Below, piece after piece: positions 5,145 to 6,043 of a stretch of 6,043 bases of DNA. Below the pieces are notes generated by a model. The model ran no database searches and had not been told where the DNA came from. It saw nothing but the letters and a program-made list of their open reading frames with translations. The position numbers and the translations under genes were made by a program. Position 1 is the first letter of the stretch, and every line of letters begins with the position of its first letter. Source of the DNA: JANWYT01 sp046719465 (lineage in GTDB: Bacteria; Chloroflexota; Anaerolineae; Aggregatilineales; Phototrophicaceae); assembly GCA_046719465.1 (NCBI GenBank), contig JBDNCV010000195.1, positions 1-6,043 on the forward strand, given 5' to 3'.

Positions 5145-6043
5145 ATGCAAGCAGCGCGACCCCAGTATCTGACCATTGTGCTCCAAGCATCGGCTGCGCT
5201 GGTGTTGGTCGCGCTGTTATTCGGATTGATTTATCAATTCTTTCCGATCACCAATGATTATTATTATTACTTCCGACCAGTCGCGGAAAATTGGTTGGCA
5301 GGTGAGCGCTCCATGGTTGGCAATGATGGGCGCGTCTTGCGTTACCCGCCGTGGACGCTTCTGTTTGTCGTGCTGCCTATGGGACTGCCTGAGTACCGAG
5401 CGGGCAGCGCGCTGTTGACTGTAGGCTCGTTACTGCTGTTGGGCCTTTCACTGGCCATCCTGCTGCGGATGTTTCCTGCGCCGCGGGTGGCGATCATTTT
5501 CGCGCTGCTCACAATGTTTGTAGCAGAAACGCTCTTTATGGGGCAGCTAGACGCTCTAACGCTGCTTGGGATGATGGTTGCTTGGTGGGCGCTGCGGCTG
5601 CAGCGCCCATGGCCTATGGGGGTCGCGTTTTGTCTGTTGGGGATGAAACCAGTCAACGTTATCCCGTTTGGCATCGTGGTGTTGATGGAAATGCGCCACT
5701 GGCCGCTGAAGGCCGCGCTTCAGTCGTTTGTTCTGCCGCTGGGCATGGTGGTAGTATCCACGTTGATTATTGGCCCAAGCTTCTTCACAACGTATCTAGG
5801 GCAAACTGGCGAAGCTGCAACCGATTTGGCCATCACCATCTGGTTAGCCCTTGAAGCGTTAGGCCTGCCAAGCGCGCCCTTTATCGTGCTGGGCATATTG
5901 ACGTTCGTCTTAACCTTCCGCTTGGCATGGCGCGAAGGGCTTACCGAGCGTGTTGGCGCTGTCGTCATGGCAGCAGCGCTCAGTTTTACGATTTACGCCC
6001 ACGCCGATTATTATATTTTGCTCATCCCGGCGTTTTTATATGT
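5145..6043 (+). CDS. GT87-like (DUF2029) membrane glycosyltransferase, 3' end missing
   Basis: The frame stays open from ATG 5145 to the window edge, giving 299 residues without a stop. The protein is polytopic: hydrophobic segments lie at about 11-32, 68-80, 87-108, 115-131, 136-150, 157-180, 192-210, 228-260 and 270-298. Three features match the DUF2029/GT87 family of GT-C-fold enzymes. After the first membrane segment comes an acidic-aromatic motif, 'NDYYYYFRPVAENWLAGE' (37-54), where the catalytic Asp of GT-C enzymes is expected (D38). Then comes 'GQLDALTLLG' (133-142), and then 'GMKPVNVIPF' (166-175). 'HADYYILL' (286-293) fits the later conserved loop. Such enzymes transfer sugars from polyprenyl-phosphate donors on the outer membrane face; the acceptor is unknown here. 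The gene begins 10 bases after YbjN with only a weak GGG as ribosome site, so coupled translation is likely. An in-frame TGA at 5127-5129 rules out a longer start. Its base composition looks more AT-rich than its neighbours. The stop and C-terminus lie outside the window. Confidence 0.82.
   Translation, partial: MQAARPQYLTIVLQASAALVLVALLFGLIYQFFPITNDYYYYFRPVAENWLAGERSMVGNDGRVLRYPPWTLLFVVLPMGLPEYRAGSALLTVGSLLLLGLSLAILLRMFPAPRVAIIFALLTMFVAETLFMGQLDALTLLGMMVAWWALRLQRPWPMGVAFCLLGMKPVNVIPFGIVVLMEMRHWPLKAALQSFVLPLGMVVVSTLIIGPSFFTTYLGQTGEAATDLAITIWLALEALGLPSAPFIVLGILTFVLTFRLAWREGLTERVGAVVMAAALSFTIYAHADYYILLIPAFLY
5257..5268 (+). repeat. Four tandem ATT triplets inside the glycosyltransferase gene
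   Basis: ATT repeats four times and is read in frame as Asp-Tyr-Tyr-Tyr-Tyr (residues 38-42) at the presumed catalytic acidic motif. Slippage by one unit would add or remove a tyrosine without a frameshift. At only 12 bases it may be simple codon choice. Confidence 0.4.

Noticed and set aside
4262..5176. 304-residue open frame antisense to the small protein and YbjN genes
   Set aside because: Its Val/His/Asp-rich sequence is a shadow of the coding strand, and it would cover the promoter side of a well-supported operon.

Overview
The window is GC-rich bacterial DNA, densely packed with genes. I infer a member of Chloroflexota (Anaerolineae-like). The grounds are the combination of a stand-alone Roadblock/LC7 protein, a very long membrane-anchored double-VWA protein, a YbjN-type protein with an acidic tail and a GT87-like membrane glycosyltransferase. 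This comes from recall of gene families, not from a search, so the taxon is tentative.

Layout. Positions 1-127 hold a perfect 9-bp hairpin, probably the end of a gene to the left, followed by an extended -10 promoter. A two-gene plus-strand unit follows: a Roadblock/LC7 protein (128-532) and, 19 bases later, a 929-residue VWA protein (552-3341, GTG start). An OmpR/PhoB-type response regulator lies on the minus strand (3338-4066) and converges on the VWA gene so tightly that both stop codons share one CTAG. A 217-base AT-richer gap (4067-4283) carries divergent promoters: TTGACA-17-TATATT for the regulator and an extended -10 for the genes to the right. The rightward unit is a 75-residue acidic protein of unknown function (4284-4511), a YbjN-domain protein overlapping it by ATGA (4508-5134), and 10 bases later a polytopic GT87-like glycosyltransferase (5145 onward) that runs off the right edge.

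How the parts may work together. Roadblock proteins bind or regulate small Ras-like GTPases. The VWA protein is predicted to display two metal-binding VWA domains outside the membrane and a basic tail inside. The pair could link a cytoplasmic switch to a surface adhesion or complex-assembly module, but no GTPase is visible here. The response regulator has no histidine kinase beside it. The small protein and the YbjN protein are translationally coupled and probably partners. I see no mobile elements, CRISPR arrays, tRNAs or rRNAs. The most unusual items are the Roadblock-VWA pair and the unrecognised small protein coupled to YbjN.
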